Shown here: positions 1-7,025 of the stretch, in pieces | Layout of the letters: the number at the start of each line of letters is the position of its first letter | How positions within the stretch are numbered: position 1 is the first letter of the stretch | Origin: Clostridiaceae bacterium UBA6110 | GTDB lineage: Bacteria > Bacillota > Clostridia > Clostridiales > Clostridiaceae | Reading direction: 5' to 3' | Length of the DNA stretch: 12,702 nucleotides | NCBI GenBank assembly: GCA_002428415.1 | Contig: DIWI01000105.1 | Span: 650-13,351, forward strand | Translations under genes and position numbers: made by a program | Notes under the pieces: generated by a model | Told to the model about the DNA's origin: nothing | Database searches by the model: none | The model's input: only the letters and a program-made list of their open reading frames with translations

Positions 1-18
1 CATTATGAGTTCTTCCAA
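1..18 (-). CDS. Start of next PTS-operon gene (probable lactose/cellobiose IIA), cut by window edge
   Basis: Only six codons are present, reading MEELIM from a TTG start at 18-16. A strong ribosome binding site (AAGGAGGTG on the minus strand, 25-33) sits about eight bases upstream, which fixes the start even though the gene is cut. The gene follows the PTS IIB gene by 89 bases in the same direction. Lactose/cellobiose-family IIA subunits often begin with a similar short Met-Glu-Glu segment, and IIA commonly accompanies IIB, so a IIA subunit is the best guess. Six residues cannot prove the family; the call rests on the ribosome binding site and context. Confidence 0.5.
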
Positions 19-24
19 TACATT

Positions 25-33
25 CACCTCCTT
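25..33 (-). promoter_or_regulatory. Shine-Dalgarno site of the truncated gene
   Basis: AAGGAGGTG on the minus strand is an almost complete match to the anti-Shine-Dalgarno complement. It decides the TTG start at 18-16, because the nearby ATG (out of frame) runs into a stop after six codons. Confidence 0.7.
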
Positions 34-107
34 GTTTCCTTTTGATTTCAGATATCTTAAATTTAACATTGGATACCGATTTTGAGTCATGATGCTTCTG
101 GAGCCTG

Positions 108-419
108 CTATTCCTTGGTTGTAAGCCTTATGGCCTGTTCCAGTACCTTGGCTCCGTTCATCATTCCATAGTCCTGAGGTGTTATTACCTCAACGGGGAT
201 ATTGTACTTCTCACATTCTGCCGCAATCTTCTTGAGCGCGAACCTGATCTGAGGACCGATGAGCACAACGTCAGCTGTGGGAACATACTTTGTGAGCTGT
301 GACTCAGGATAGGCGCTTACCTTCAGCTCAAGATTCATTGCCCTTGCCGCATCCTCCATTTTCCTTATAAGCATGCTTGTCGACATCCCGGCTGCACAGA
401 ACAATACAACTTTCAACAT
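108..419 (-). CDS. PTS lactose/cellobiose-family IIB component
   Basis: 103-residue cytosolic phosphocarrier that passes phosphate from IIA to the sugar during uptake through a IIC permease. The N-terminus, strand-forming VVLF followed by C8-AAGMSTS, is the IIB phosphocysteine loop, so Cys8 is the predicted phosphorylation site. The length fits stand-alone IIB proteins of this family (about 100 residues). The ATG at 419 has a GGAGGT site (427-432) seven bases upstream. It appears to be the first gene of a leftward operon continuing into the truncated gene at 1-18. A sigma-A-like -10 and a cre lie upstream, and the regulator gene diverges from it. The sugar (cellobiose, chitobiose, lactose or another beta-glycoside) cannot be read from this subunit alone. 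Confidence 0.93.
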   Translation of the reverse strand: MLKVVLFCAAGMSTSMLIRKMEDAARAMNLELKVSAYPESQLTKYVPTADVVLIGPQIRFALKKIAAECEKYNIPVEVITPQDYGMMNGAKVLEQAIRLTTKE

Positions 420-464
420 AAATTCTACCTCCGAACGTGTTCTTTGTTGATGATCGATTTCGAA

Positions 465-478
465 TGAAAACGATAAAA
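465..478. promoter_or_regulatory. Candidate cre (CcpA operator)
   Basis: TGAAAACGATAAAA matches the Bacillota cre consensus TGWNANCGNTNWCA at every fixed position except one (A for C near the end). It lies just downstream of the predicted minus-strand start point (about 484), where bound CcpA would block transcription of the IIB operon. A catabolite-repressed sugar PTS is the expected target. The match is seen; binding is inferred. Confidence 0.65.
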
Positions 479-490
479 CTCTTCAAAACA

Positions 491-520
491 ATTATACTAC
501 ACTTGAAACAATATAAAACA
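491..520 (-). promoter_or_regulatory. Sigma-A-like promoter for the PTS IIB operon
   Basis: A perfect -10 TATAAT lies on the minus strand (496 to 491). The best -35 at 18-base spacing is a weak TGTTTT (520 to 515), so the promoter may need help. The predicted start is near 484, giving a leader of about 65 bases. It lies back to back with the regulator promoter, within about 40 bp. Confidence 0.5.
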
Positions 521-531
521 CTATGTATTAT
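503..531 (+). promoter_or_regulatory. Sigma-A promoter of the LevR-type regulator
   Basis: TTGAAA (503-508), exactly 17 bases, then TATTAT (526-531): a good housekeeping promoter reading into the regulator ATG at 563. The predicted start is near 538. It overlaps the divergent PTS promoter, so the two transcription units may interfere. Confidence 0.65.
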
Positions 532-562
532 GGACTAAGAATGAATTTTTGATGAGGTTAAT

Positions 563-3226
563 ATGAAGAGGATAGATAAGGTATATTCCAGACTTTGTGA
601 ATACAAGAACCAGGACGGTGTGGATGCCAATACGCTGTCAGAAGCTTTAGGCCTTACAAGGGCCAATGTGAGCTTCGACCTGAACAGGCTGTATGATGAA
701 GGCAGGGTCATGAAGCTTTCCGGGAGACCAGTGAAGTTCATTGCCAGCATAAATGTGAACAGTCTTCACAATGGTGTCGCCAGCGAGCTGGACCGGTTGG
801 GAAAGGAAAGTCCCAGCCTTAAGACGGTGGTTGACCATGCAAAGGCTGCGATCCTGTATCCACCCAAAGGCATGCACAGCATCATACTCGGCGATACTGG
901 AGTTGGAAAATCCACCTTCGCTTCCCTTATGTACAAGTATGCTGTCGAATCAGGAGTGAAGTCGAAGAACTCTCCGTTCATTGTCTTCAACTGCGCAGAT
1001 TACGCCAACAACCCTCAGCTCCTTACTGCCCAGCTTTTCGGAGTAAAGAAGGGCGCATTCACCGGCGCAGACCAGGACAGGGAAGGTCTTCTCGAGAAGG
1101 CTGACAATGGCATCCTGTTCCTGGATGAAGTGCACAGGCTGCCACCGGAAGGTCAGGAGGCTCTCTTCGTGTTCCTTGACAAGGGAACCTTCAGGAGAGT
1201 CGGTGATCCGGAGGACAGGACATCCAATGTCCTGATCATAACAGCTACGACTGAAAACCCCGCTTCAGCACTTCTCAAGACCTTCACAAGAAGGATCCCC
1301 ATGACCCTCCGCATACCTTCGCTGAAGGAGAGAGCAATAGATGAGAGGCTTGGACTCGTGAAGACCTTCTTCAGGGAGGAGGCCGCAAGGATAGGCCATG
1401 AGATACATGTGTCCATGAACCTGATGAAGGCGCTGCTCATGTATGAGACCACCGGGAACGTGGGACAGCTGAAGAACGACATACAGATTGTCACAGCGAA
1501 ATCCTATGCGGAGTTCCTGACAGGAAAGAGATCGAAGGTCGAGCTCTGGAGCGCAGACCTCCCACCCTATATCAAGGAAAGCCTGTTCAACGAAAGAGGC
1601 TACAGGGACATATGGAACCGGCTCTTCGAGAATGACATAGACAGCTTCAATTTCGGGAATGGAAGCAGGGTCCAATCCCTCACAACCAAGGAAAACACAA
1701 TATATGATTTCATAGAGAGAAAAATAGGTGAGCTTAAGCTAAGAGGTGTGGAGGAGAAGGAGATAGACTCCCTTATGGAGGGCTACATATCCGAATTCGT
1801 CAGCACCTACATCGAGAAGAACAAGGACGGGCTGACAAAGGCTAACCTTGCTAACATCGTAGGGTCAGATATTATGGAGATCAGTGACAAGATATACTCC
1901 CATGCCATATCAAACCTTGGGATACAATACAACGGGAACACATTCGTGGCACTGGCACTGCATCTGTTCGCCCTTTTGCAGAGGGTGAACCAGGGCTCCC
2001 AGATCGAGAATCCCCAGGTCAGGGTCATCAAAAGGAAATATCCGGAAGAGTTCGCTGTGGCACTCGAATGCCTTAACATGATAAGGATAAGCACAGGTCT
2101 CGAGATACTGGAGGATGAGGCGGCATTCCTGGCACTTTTCTGGCTTCCGGCTGATGAGACAATCAATACCAAGGACAGGGTGAGGATAGTTGTCATCGCC
2201 CATGGAGGAAGCACTGCAAGCTCCATGGTTGACGTGGCTACGAAGCTTCTGGGAGAAAGCTGGGCACATCCGATAGATGCTGCCATAGAGGTCAGTCCTC
2301 AGGTAATATTCGAAAGGCTGAAAAAGCATGTTTCTGAGAACCCCACGACAGAAGGCTATCTTCTTATGGTGGACATGGGAAGCCCGACAAATTTCGGCCC
2401 TGAGATAGAGGAGGAGTTCGGTGTCAGGATAAAGACACTTCCTCTTGTATCAACATTGCATGTCCTGGATGCGACAAGGAAGGCGATATCAGGCGTAAGT
2501 CTTGACGAGATCTACAGGGATACTTTGGCGGTAACGCCGCAGAGCATGATTCCCGGACTTTATCAGCAGGACGAGCATGCAGCAAGGTACGTTATCCTTA
2601 CCGCATGCCTGACTGGAGAGGGCAGCTCACAGGTCATGAAGAGCTTCCTGAAATCGAACCTCCAGTACAACAAGAACCTCTTTGAAATAATGGCGATAAA
2701 TGCAATCGACAGGGAATCCCTGATGAACAAGGTAATGAAGATAAATGCCGAGAGACCGGTAGTAAGCTTGGTATCATCAATACCTGTGGAGTTGGACATC
2801 AAGTCATATTCTCTTACGGAAGTGCTGTCCTTAAGTGCAATAAAGGAGATTCAGGCTGAAATAGACCTGAAGACACTGATCGTCAATATGGACCAGGTGC
2901 TTAAGGATGTGCTTGTATCGATAAAGGAAGACGGACTCAACTACAAGGTACATGACCTCATCAAAGATATGGGGAGGGACCTTAAATCAGCTATACCGTC
3001 GGACATGCTGCCGGGGGTAATCATACATATTGCCTGCATGGTTGACAGGCTGGTCTCAGGAGAACCGGTTACACCTTTCGAAGGAAAGGATGAATATATT
3101 TCGGAGAACTGGGAGAGGTACGACATTGTGGAAAAGGCCCTGTCAGGCTTTGCCGGAAAATATGGAGTTAAGGTTTCAAATGATGAGATATGCTTCGTGA
3201 TGAAATTCTTTGAAAAGGATGAGTGA
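563..3226 (+). CDS. LevR/CelR-type sigma-54-dependent PTS regulator
   Basis: 887-residue transcription activator controlled by PTS phosphorylation. Visible order: winged helix near residues 1-60; AAA+ domain about 85-330 with Walker A GDTGVGKS (110-117), the sigma-54 contact loop GAFTGA (164-169) and Walker B ILFLDE (184-189); PRD1 about 400-520 with His467 in its conserved helix; a mannose-type IIA-like domain about 540-665 with His547 (IAHGGS); a gat-type IIB-like domain about 675-760 with Cys682; PRD2 about 775-885 with His822. This is the full LevR architecture with all likely phospho-acceptors kept. It diverges from a lactose/cellobiose-family PTS operon, like CelR-type regulators. The ATG has a modest GAGG site five bases upstream. 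The target operon is inferred from position only: no -24/-12 site lies in the shared gap. Confidence 0.93.
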   Translation: MKRIDKVYSRLCEYKNQDGVDANTLSEALGLTRANVSFDLNRLYDEGRVMKLSGRPVKFIASINVNSLHNGVASELDRLGKESPSLKTVVDHAKAAILYPPKGMHSIILGDTGVGKSTFASLMYKYAVESGVKSKNSPFIVFNCADYANNPQLLTAQLFGVKKGAFTGADQDREGLLEKADNGILFLDEVHRLPPEGQEALFVFLDKGTFRRVGDPEDRTSNVLIITATTENPASALLKTFTRRIPMTLRIPSLKERAIDERLGLVKTFFREEAARIGHEIHVSMNLMKALLMYETTGNVGQLKNDIQIVTAKSYAEFLTGKRSKVELWSADLPPYIKESLFNERGYRDIWNRLFENDIDSFNFGNGSRVQSLTTKENTIYDFIERKIGELKLRGVEEKEIDSLMEGYISEFVSTYIEKNKDGLTKANLANIVGSDIMEISDKIYSHAISNLGIQYNGNTFVALALHLFALLQRVNQGSQIENPQVRVIKRKYPEEFAVALECLNMIRISTGLEILEDEAAFLALFWLPADETINTKDRVRIVVIAHGGSTASSMVDVATKLLGESWAHPIDAAIEVSPQVIFERLKKHVSENPTTEGYLLMVDMGSPTNFGPEIEEEFGVRIKTLPLVSTLHVLDATRKAISGVSLDEIYRDTLAVTPQSMIPGLYQQDEHAARYVILTACLTGEGSSQVMKSFLKSNLQYNKNLFEIMAINAIDRESLMNKVMKINAERPVVSLVSSIPVELDIKSYSLTEVLSLSAIKEIQAEIDLKTLIVNMDQVLKDVLVSIKEDGLNYKVHDLIKDMGRDLKSAIPSDMLPGVIIHIACMVDRLVSGEPVTPFEGKDEYISENWERYDIVEKALSGFAGKYGVKVSNDEICFVMKFFEKDE

Positions 3227-3257
3227 AGAAGAGCCGGATGACCATCCGGCTCTTCTT
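3226..3257. terminator. Bidirectional hairpin terminator including stop-codon bases of both convergent genes
   Basis: A perfect 14-bp stem, AAGAAGAGCCGGAT (3226-3239) against its complement (3244-3257), with a four-base loop. The left arm begins on the last base of the regulator stop; the right arm contains the first two transcribed-strand positions of the convergent gene's TAA (3256-3258). The A/T-rich outer arm gives a U-rich 3' side in both directions. Confidence 0.8.
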
Positions 3258-3669
3258 ACTTTAGTCCTGCTTTTTCCTTGAGGCTCTTAACAAATTCCCT
3301 TCGTACAGTCTCCTCCATTGGCTCCAGCATGATTTTGACATCCTTGCCTTCCTTGAGGACAATCGTGACCTGGTCCTTGAATTGCCTGACCTGCCTGATG
3401 TTTGTATAGGCTATCGCCGGTTTTCTGAAAACTGATGACATGACCCTCAGCGCCTTCTCCTCAAGCCTCAGATATACGCCGCCATTCCTTGTGAATGCAG
3501 TATAGGCTGAAACAGCAAGTGCAAACTCAATTGCTGAAAGAGGTATCAGCGCATACCATTTAAGCGAATCACCACTAATGGCGACAAAGGCAAGCACAAG
3601 GAATGCAAGGACTGTCCATGCTATTCCTGAGATCAGATATTCCTTTTTCTTCTTGATACGAAAATCCAT
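3256..3669 (-). CDS. Small two-helix membrane protein with PH-like C-terminal domain (unknown role)
   Basis: 137 residues from the ATG at 3669. A short basic start (FRIKKKKEY) is followed by two predicted membrane helices, about residues 12-34 and 36-60, then a soluble basic/beta-rich tail of about 75 residues with YTNIRQVRQFKDQVTIVL. Two helices plus such a tail are typical of bacterial PH-domain (YdbS/YcxB-like) membrane proteins; that family call is tentative. A longer frame from TTG at 3696 is rejected, because the predicted promoter -10 (3687-3692) puts the transcript start downstream of it, and GGGGGTGG lies just ahead of the ATG at 3669. It is divergent from the ABC-F gene and convergent with the regulator, with no operon partner. 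No function can be assigned. Confidence 0.7.
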   Translation of the reverse strand: MDFRIKKKKEYLISGIAWTVLAFLVLAFVAISGDSLKWYALIPLSAIEFALAVSAYTAFTRNGGVYLRLEEKALRVMSSVFRKPAIAYTNIRQVRQFKDQVTIVLKEGKDVKIMLEPMEETVRREFVKSLKEKAGLK

Positions 3670-3686
3670 TATCCACCCCCATGTAC

Positions 3687-3715
3687 AGTATACCAATCCT
3701 AAAACTCTGGTGCAA
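3687..3715 (-). promoter_or_regulatory. Extended -10 promoter of the PH-like membrane protein gene
   Basis: Minus strand: TTGCAC (3715 to 3710), 17 bases, then TATACT (3692 to 3687), preceded by TGG, forming an extended -10. The predicted start near 3680 gives a leader of about 11 bases before the ATG at 3669. Confidence 0.6.
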
Positions 3716-3772
3716 TGACAGAGAATTCGTAGTAGAATGTACTGTATCTAAAAAAAACTTAGGATCATATCC

Positions 3773-3778
3773 AAGGAG
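3773..3778 (+). promoter_or_regulatory. Shine-Dalgarno site fixing the TTG start of the Uup-like gene
   Basis: AAGGAG ends nine bases before TTG 3788. No in-frame ATG lies near this site, and translation from TTG begins with a normal ABC-F N-terminus (NILAAESISKSFG). Confidence 0.7.
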
Positions 3779-3787
3779 TGCAGAAGA

Positions 3788-5677
3788 TTGAATATACTTG
3801 CAGCAGAATCCATATCCAAGAGCTTTGGTGAGAAGGTCCTGTTCAGGGATGCCACGTTCGGTATATCTGAAGGGGACAAGATAGGAGTAATAGGAATTAA
3901 CGGAACAGGGAAGTCAACGCTTCTTAAGGTCATAGCAGGAGAACTTCCGACCGATTCAGGCAGGATCGTGTATATGAACGGAGTGAGGATTTCAGTGCTT
4001 CCGCAGGATCCTGAATTCAACCCGGAGGATACCGTCATTTCTGCGATATTTAGCGGGGAAGGCTCCCTTTCGATAATAAGGGAATACGAGGAGGCTGTCG
4101 GGCGCTCAAATGAATCGCCTGACGACAGCGTGCTGCATGATGAAGTCATGAGGCTTGCTGGAAGGATGGATGACGAGGGGGCATGGGGTCTGGAATCAGA
4201 AGCCAAGGCTGTCCTTACAAGACTCGGCATAACTGAATTCTACAAGAAGACAAAGGAGCTTTCCGGAGGCCAGAAGAAAAGGGTGGCAATGGCAAGGGCG
4301 CTGGTCCTTCCAAGTGACCTTCTGATCCTGGATGAGCCGACAAACCATATAGATGATGTGACTGTCTCCTGGCTTGAGGGTATGCTCAAGAACCGGAAGG
4401 GAGCGATCCTCATGGTAACCCATGACAGGTACTTTTTGGAGAGAGTAGCTGACAGGATGCTTGAGATAGACAGAGGTGAAGTAATTTCCTGGCAGGCAAA
4501 CTTCTCAAGCTTCCTTGAACTGAAGGCTGAGAGGGAAGAGCTGCTTGAAGCAGGAGACAGGAAAAGGCGTAAGCTTTTCATGAAGGAGCTCGAGTGGATG
4601 AGGAGGGGTGCAAAGGCCCGGACTACCAAGCAGAAGGCCAGAATCGGAAGGTTCGAGGAACTGGCCCAGTCAGACTCAAGGCCTGAGCAGTCATCCATTG
4701 AAATCAAGGCTCTGTCATCAAGGCTTGGCGGAAAGACGATCGAGCTACACGAAGTATTCAAGGCATACGATGGAAACGAGCTTCTCCACGGTTTCTCATA
4801 CAACCTGCTCCGCGACGACAGAGTCGGTATAGTCGGGATGAACGGGCTGGGGAAATCGACGCTCCTTGCAATAATGGCAGGTGCGATTGAACCGGATAGC
4901 GGGAAGGTGGAAACAGGAGAGACAGTAAGGATAGGATATCTTACCCAGGACTACACCTTCAGGGATGAAAGCATGAGAGTCCTTGAATATATAAGGGACG
5001 CTGCGGAAAACATAGAAACCACCGATGGCATGTCGACAGCGTCACAGCTTCTTGAGACATTCATGTTCCCTTCAGAATTCCAGTGGACACCGATCAGCAT
5101 GCTCTCCGGAGGCGAAAAGAGAAGGCTGATGCTTCTTAGGATACTCATGGAGAAGCCAAATGTTCTGCTTCTGGATGAGCCTACAAATGACCTGGATACA
5201 ATGACACTGGAGGTCCTTGAGGACTTCCTTGATACCTTCAGCGGAGCCGTTGTTGCAGTATCCCATGACAGATGGTTCCTTGACCGCATGGCCCAGAGAA
5301 TACTACATTTCGATGGTAACGGGAATATCACAATGCACCCGGGAAACTATACGGACCTTTCTGAAAGGCTGGAGCAGATTGAAGAAGAGGTTCCTGAAGC
5401 ACAGACTGTGACAAAGGAAGAGCGCAGGAAGGAAAGGCCAAGGAAATTCAGCTACAGGGAGCAGAAGGAATATGAGGGCATAGGTGACAGGATAGCAGCC
5501 CTTGAGGAAAAGATATCTTCGCTTGAAAAGGAAATGGAAAGCAATCCGGCGGACTTCGAGGCCTTAGGCAGGCTGATGGAGCAGAAGTCCATTTGTGAAA
5601 CCGAGCTGGAGGAAGCGATAGAAAGATGGACTTATCTTGAAGAGCTGGCGGAGGAAATTGCCAAAAGCAATGAATAG
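3788..5677 (+). CDS. uup: ABC-F translation factor, Uup/YfmR type
   Basis: 629-residue cytosolic twin-ATPase of the ABC-F class, without membrane segments. NBD1: Walker A GINGTGKST (36-44), signature LSGGQ (158-162), Walker B LLILDEPTNHID with Glu183. A basic inter-domain linker (about 245-300, rich in Arg/Lys) is the part that reaches toward the ribosomal E/P site in this class. NBD2: GMNGLGKST (350-358), LSGGE (439-443), LLLDEPTND with Glu464. A charged C-terminal coiled coil (about 540-629) is the Uup hallmark and separates it from EttA and resistance types. Family members help stalled or structured ribosomes; the exact role here is inferred. The start is TTG, with AAGGAG (3773-3778) nine bases upstream. 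No clear sigma-A promoter was found ahead of it. Confidence 0.9.
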   Translation: MNILAAESISKSFGEKVLFRDATFGISEGDKIGVIGINGTGKSTLLKVIAGELPTDSGRIVYMNGVRISVLPQDPEFNPEDTVISAIFSGEGSLSIIREYEEAVGRSNESPDDSVLHDEVMRLAGRMDDEGAWGLESEAKAVLTRLGITEFYKKTKELSGGQKKRVAMARALVLPSDLLILDEPTNHIDDVTVSWLEGMLKNRKGAILMVTHDRYFLERVADRMLEIDRGEVISWQANFSSFLELKAEREELLEAGDRKRRKLFMKELEWMRRGAKARTTKQKARIGRFEELAQSDSRPEQSSIEIKALSSRLGGKTIELHEVFKAYDGNELLHGFSYNLLRDDRVGIVGMNGLGKSTLLAIMAGAIEPDSGKVETGETVRIGYLTQDYTFRDESMRVLEYIRDAAENIETTDGMSTASQLLETFMFPSEFQWTPISMLSGGEKRRLMLLRILMEKPNVLLLDEPTNDLDTMTLEVLEDFLDTFSGAVVAVSHDRWFLDRMAQRILHFDGNGNITMHPGNYTDLSERLEQIEEEVPEAQTVTKEERRKERPRKFSYREQKEYEGIGDRIAALEEKISSLEKEMESNPADFEALGRLMEQKSICETELEEAIERWTYLEELAEEIAKSNE

Positions 5678-5680
5678 TCA

Positions 5681-5727
5681 TTAAAGGGTGCCAAAAACCA
5701 GAATCTCTGGTATTTGGCACCCTTTAA
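5681..5727. terminator. Bidirectional hairpin between convergent Uup-like and LysR genes
   Basis: A 15-bp outer stem TTAAAGGGTGCCAAA (5681-5695) pairs with 5713-5727. An inner 6-bp stem ACCAGA/TCTGGT (5697-5702 with 5706-5711) is separated from it by single unpaired bases. The outer AAA/TTT ends supply a short U run each way. No long U tract follows, so efficiency is uncertain. Confidence 0.65.
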
Positions 5728-5762
5728 AATCTATTTTCATTTACAGTTTTACAACCGGTTCC

Positions 5763-6668
5763 CTATGCATTATCTATCTGAGAGGGAACTATCTCATAAG
5801 AGGTGAATGAGGTGAAGAACCTTTCTGCACCGAAGCTGGGCTTCTTATCCTTCCTCCTGATAAGTGCAACACTTGAAACCAATGGCTCCTTAAGCTCAAC
5901 TGCAGCAAGCTGAAGGCTTACGTCATTCATCACCAGTCTTCTTGGGAAAAGAGTGATGCCAAGACCCGATGATACCATCGTAAGAAGAAGCTCATGCCCG
6001 CTTAAAGTGTACTTGACGTTCGGAGTGAAGCCAGACCTCCTGCAGGCATCCATACAGAGTCTGTTTATTGTGGATTTATGGTCTAAAAGAATGAAGGTTT
6101 CGTCCTTCAACTTGTCCATGCTTACATTTTCAAGCTTAGAAAGTGGATGGCCAGATGAGCACACAAGGACAAGTGCGTCATCCATGAGAGGCTTGATTTC
6201 GTATTTTTCCACATCCATGAAATCAGTCCTGGCAATGGCCACATCCAGTACATGGTTGTCGAGCATGTACACAATTTCCTTCTGCTCCCTTTCAAGGATA
6301 TCAAGATGTATCCGGTCATTTGCTTCCTGGAATCTTGCCATCATGCCGAGCAGATTGTACTGCGCAAGAAAGGGAAGAGTTCCTACTTTAACGCGGCTTG
6401 TCTTTGTATCATCTATTGTGGACAGCTTGTCGACAAGCTCAAGATAGTCATTCCTGGTTTTTTTTGCAAACTCGAGAAAATATTCTCCTGAAGGAGTCAA
6501 ATCGACTCTTGAGGAGGTCCTGATGAAAAGCTTAACGCCAAGCTCTTCCTCCAAAGCCTTGATCTGCTTTGAAAGAGATGATTGCGAAATGAACAGCTCT
6601 TCAGCTGCATGTGAAAAGCTTCTGCTGCCTTCTATAGTCAGAAAATAGTGAATCTGGCTGTAAGTCAT
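5763..6668 (-). CDS. LysR-family transcriptional regulator of the permease-ubiX-lpdD operon
   Basis: 301 residues from the ATG at 6668, the normal size for the family. The N-terminal winged helix (about 1-65) shows the standard pattern: YFLTIEGSRSFSHAAEEL, then SQSSLSKQIKALEEELG and LTPSGEYFL. The rest (about 88-295) is the two-lobed effector-binding domain. The frame can start six codons earlier (6686), but the predicted transcript start is about 6685, so 6668 is preferred; its Shine-Dalgarno is poor (GGCGGGAA). It is divergent from the permease gene with T-N11-A boxes in between, the classic arrangement for a LysR activator of its neighbour. The inducer is unknown; by context it would be the permease substrate or a related acid. 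Confidence 0.9.
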   Translation of the reverse strand: MTYSQIHYFLTIEGSRSFSHAAEELFISQSSLSKQIKALEEELGVKLFIRTSSRVDLTPSGEYFLEFAKKTRNDYLELVDKLSTIDDTKTSRVKVGTLPFLAQYNLLGMMARFQEANDRIHLDILEREQKEIVYMLDNHVLDVAIARTDFMDVEKYEIKPLMDDALVLVCSSGHPLSKLENVSMDKLKDETFILLDHKSTINRLCMDACRRSGFTPNVKYTLSGHELLLTMVSSGLGITLFPRRLVMNDVSLQLAAVELKEPLVSSVALIRRKDKKPSFGAERFFTSFTSYEIVPSQIDNA

Positions 6669-6691
6669 GCTTAATTCCCGCCTCATCTGTC

Positions 6692-6720
6692 ATTATAAGT
6701 ATTAATTTTACTACTGCTAA
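6692..6720 (-). promoter_or_regulatory. Promoter of the LysR gene
   Basis: Minus strand: TTAGCA (6720 to 6715), 17 bases, then a perfect TATAAT (6697 to 6692), predicting a start near 6685. The spacer holds a dyad, AGTA-N7-TACT (6698-6712), which could serve autorepression. Confidence 0.6.
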
Positions 6721-6795
6721 GCTCTGTTGGGAACACTCTAAGGCAATTCTTCTTGTGTCCTGATAAAATATCATAAGTTCGAAGCATTGCTCTGT

Positions 6796-6830
6796 TTCCA
6801 AATTGGAATATGAGGATTCCAGAACTGAAT
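6796..6830. promoter_or_regulatory. Tandem LysR-type T-N11-A operator boxes
   Basis: Box 1, TTCCAAATTGGAA (6796-6808), is a perfect palindrome of T-N11-A form. Box 2, TTCCAGAACTGAA (6817-6829), is an imperfect dyad agreeing with box 1 at 9 of 13 positions. Their centres (6802 and 6823) are 21 bp apart, two helical turns, so both would face the same side of DNA. Relative to the proposed permease start (about 6866) they lie near -64 and -43, where LysR proteins place their recognition and activation sites. The sequences are seen; the binding role is inferred. Confidence 0.6.
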
Positions 6831-6859
6831 TGCTAATGAGGGGAGAGATTTGGTTTAAT
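6830..6859 (+). promoter_or_regulatory. Candidate activator-dependent promoter of the permease operon
   Basis: TTGCTA (6830-6835), 18 bases, then TTTAAT (6854-6859). The -35 is weak, as expected for a LysR-activated promoter. The start would be near 6866, giving a leader of about 160 bases. A small dyad GTTTA-ATA-TAAAC (6853-6865) covers the -10. No better promoter was found nearer the gene. Confidence 0.4.
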
Positions 6860-6865
6860 ATAAAC

Positions 6866-7025
6866 GTTAACAGCATAAAAAAATAATATAGGGTAAATAT
6901 ATACACTTTCAGGACTTCCTTTTTGCGGGAGACATGATGACGCTTTCCTGACCGTTTGAATGAATTGATGAAGATTGATTAAATATTAGTCAGGTTATAC
7001 GAATAATGAACTATAGGGTGGATGA
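6866..7025 (+). other. Long 5' leader ahead of the permease gene
   Basis: An A/T-rich stretch of about 160 bases with no recognisable riboswitch. It contains a 6-bp inverted repeat TCAGGA (6909-6914) / TCCTGA (6946-6951), with a possible tiny frame inside (MMTLS, preceded by GGGAG). No convincing gene or terminator was seen. Confidence 0.3.

Noticed and set aside
19..107. Possible sigma-54 promoter between the IIB gene and the next PTS gene
   Set aside because: No GG-N10-GC pair with correct spacing was found on the minus strand; GG and GC occur only at wrong distances.
3670..3696. Nine-residue N-terminal extension (from TTG 3696) of the PH-like membrane protein
   Set aside because: It starts upstream of the predicted transcription start and lacks a ribosome binding site; the ATG at 3669 is better supported.
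3683..3748. TACAGTA/TACTGTA inverted repeat in the gap before the Uup-like gene as an operator
   Set aside because: Only seven matching bases, nearly 50 bases apart, one copy overlapping the -10 of the opposite gene; likely chance.
6601..6906. 101-codon frame on the minus strand overlapping the LysR start and the regulatory gap
   Set aside because: It runs across the LysR promoter and operator boxes, overlaps the LysR coding region in another frame, and shows no family pattern or ribosome binding site.
6909..6951. Inverted repeat TCAGGA/TCCTGA in the permease leader as a riboswitch
   Set aside because: Only 6 bp with a 31-base loop, and no conserved riboswitch core recognised.
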